64,000 bases of DNA, taken from contig NZ_CP159253.1 in NCBI RefSeq assembly GCF_040438645.1, positions 1,860,001-1,924,000 of the forward strand, given 5' to 3'. This stretch comes from Mesorhizobium sp. WSM2240 (GTDB taxonomy: Bacteria > Pseudomonadota > Alphaproteobacteria > Rhizobiales > Rhizobiaceae). Positions 63,230 through 64,000 of the stretch are shown here, one piece after another (the first letter of the stretch is position 1; every line of letters starts with the position of its first letter). The notes beneath the pieces were generated by a model. That model did no database searches and was not told the DNA's origin. It saw only the letters and a list, made by a program, of their open reading frames with translations. The translations under genes were made by a program, and so were the position numbers.

Positions 63230-63876
63230 AGCGCGCGGCGCTCATCATCGGCCTGCTGTTCCTCGCGATCATCTGGGGCGGTCCGCTGTTTGCCGCCGAT
63301 GAAAACTCCTTCACTGCACACATGTTGGCGCATATGGGCGTCGTCGCTGTCGCCGCACCGCTGATCGCGCTGGGAATTGCGGGAACCGAATGGGATTTCT
63401 CGCGGCGCTTGCGGCTTTTCTCGCCTGTGCCTGCATCTCTGCTCGAACTGGTAGTGGTCTGGATGTGGCACGCGCCGGCGCTCCGCGCGCTGGCCGAAAC
63501 TTCACCGGCCGCCGCAACCGCCGAACAGGCGAGCTTCCTGGCGGCCGGGCTGATCCTCTGGCTGTCCTGCACCGGCCATAGCGGCCATGACAGAAACGAA
63601 AGAAGCGCTGCCGGCGCGTTCGGGCTGCTGTTTACCTCGGTTCACATGACGCTGCTCGGCGCGCTGTTGGCGCTGACGCCGCGTCCGCTCTACAGGGCGG
63701 GCGAGGTGACCTGTCTCGGCGTGACGCTCAGCGCCGGCCAGGACCAGCAACTCGGCGGCGTCATCATGCTCATGGTCGGCGCGGCCGTCTATCTGATCGG
63801 CGGGCTGGCGCTGCTGGCGCGGCTTCTGGCCGCCCATGATGCGCGCGGCCGAACTGATCGGAGGCTCGCGCGATGA
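63226..63876 (+). CDS. ctaG: caa3-type cytochrome oxidase assembly factor CtaG
   Basis: A 216-residue membrane protein with about five helices after a signal-like start (MKRAALIIGLLFLAI). SFTAHMLAHMGVVAVAAPLIALG is the typical family opening with two histidines, VVWMWHAPAL the second block. Late YLIGGLALLARLL forms the final helix. This CtaG (Caa3_CtaG) differs from the Cox11 copper chaperone sometimes also called CtaG. Start ATG 63226 overlaps the previous stop. It is required for insertion of copper in related caa3 oxidases. Confidence 0.9.
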   Translation: MKRAALIIGLLFLAIIWGGPLFAADENSFTAHMLAHMGVVAVAAPLIALGIAGTEWDFSRRLRLFSPVPASLLELVVVWMWHAPALRALAETSPAAATAEQASFLAAGLILWLSCTGHSGHDRNERSAAGAFGLLFTSVHMTLLGALLALTPRPLYRAGEVTCLGVTLSAGQDQQLGGVIMLMVGAAVYLIGGLALLARLLAAHDARGRTDRRLAR

Positions 63877-64000
63877 TTCGGTTCCACTGGAGGCAAATCG
63901 CAATCGCGCTGGCGATTCTGCCTTTCGCGGCGGTGTTCGTCGCCTGGATCGGCTTCTTCAATATCGGAGCATCGACCGGGCACTGGAAGATCACCGAGTG
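63873..64000 (+). CDS. start of a membrane-anchored protein, probable cytochrome c (partial)
   Basis: The first 42 codons run off the right edge: MIRFHWRQIAIALAILPFAAV, then GFFNIGASTGHWKIT. One N-terminal TM helix is visible. The GASTGHW segment precedes the heme domain in the membrane cytochromes c of related caa3 operons, from memory. The CXXCH itself is outside the window. The ATG overlaps the ctaG stop (ATGA), so it is the fifth gene of the operon. Confidence 0.7.
   Translation, partial: MIRFHWRQIAIALAILPFAAVFVAWIGFFNIGASTGHWKITE

Overview
The window is high-GC, densely packed alphaproteobacterial chromosome, most likely Rhizobiales of the Mesorhizobium/Aminobacter (Phyllobacteriaceae) kind. 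This rests on gene order (waaA-lpxK-DUF2093-mutL; rplM-rpsI near argC), rhizobial-looking protein sequences, and a Rhizobiales-type intergenic palindrome (GCATGATC...GATCATGC). I see no phage, insertion sequence, integrase or CRISPR array. One RNA gene is present, tRNA-Pro(GGG).

Layout. 1-4 kb: end of waaA, lpxK, DUF2093, a VOC protein and mutL. 4-13 kb: a catabolic block with a LysR regulator, a non-pyrrolysine MttB-family methyltransferase, a peptide-type solute-binding protein without permeases, a glucarate-dehydratase-like enolase-superfamily protein with altered active-site positions, two hydrolases, queF, and a two-domain flavoprotein resembling N-methylproline (stachydrine) demethylase. 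14-20 kb: a small pentapeptide-repeat protein, a two-gene ECF sigma operon, a cyclase-TolB-TPR protein and a GGDEF-EAL protein. 20-26 kb: gcdH, an enolase-superfamily enzyme (cis-3-hydroxyproline dehydratase-like), a 2OG-Fe(II) oxygenase, kbl-tdh for threonine breakdown, and an HPP membrane protein. 26.5-31 kb: a MarR-controlled homogentisate operon (hmgA, MBL hydrolase, FAH-family hydrolase, DinB protein) with no maleylacetoacetate isomerase of the usual GST type. 31-36.5 kb: tRNA-Pro, a structured 394-base non-coding stretch, and a complete four-gene DppABC-DF/Nik-type ABC importer. 36.5-46.7 kb: an exopolysaccharide locus (polymerase/ligase, priming transferase, GT4, Wza-like, Wzc-like with a degenerate kinase domain, CelD-like acyltransferase, deacetylase) with an embedded nucleotide cyclase. 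46.9-49.3 kb: a MarR gene divergent from ICMT-VTT-ICMT membrane genes, with two near-identical palindromic operators between them. 49-57.4 kb: BKACE protein, DUF2842, ctaA, an APH(6)-like kinase, argC, an agmatinase-family enzyme, a periplasmic GDPD, rpsI-rplM and a PaaI thioesterase. 57.5-64 kb: a crotonase-fold protein lacking both catalytic glutamates, a VOC protein, and a caa3-type oxidase operon (coxB with fused cytochrome c, fused coxA-coxC, small membrane protein, ctaG, start of another gene).

The best candidates for undescribed biology are the MarR/ICMT/VTT/ICMT locus with tandem operators, the DinB protein in the homogentisate operon, the oxidase with replaced proton-channel residues, the enolase-superfamily protein with a rebuilt active site, and the MttB/demethylase block. 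All functional assignments were made by reading translated sequence. No database search was run.
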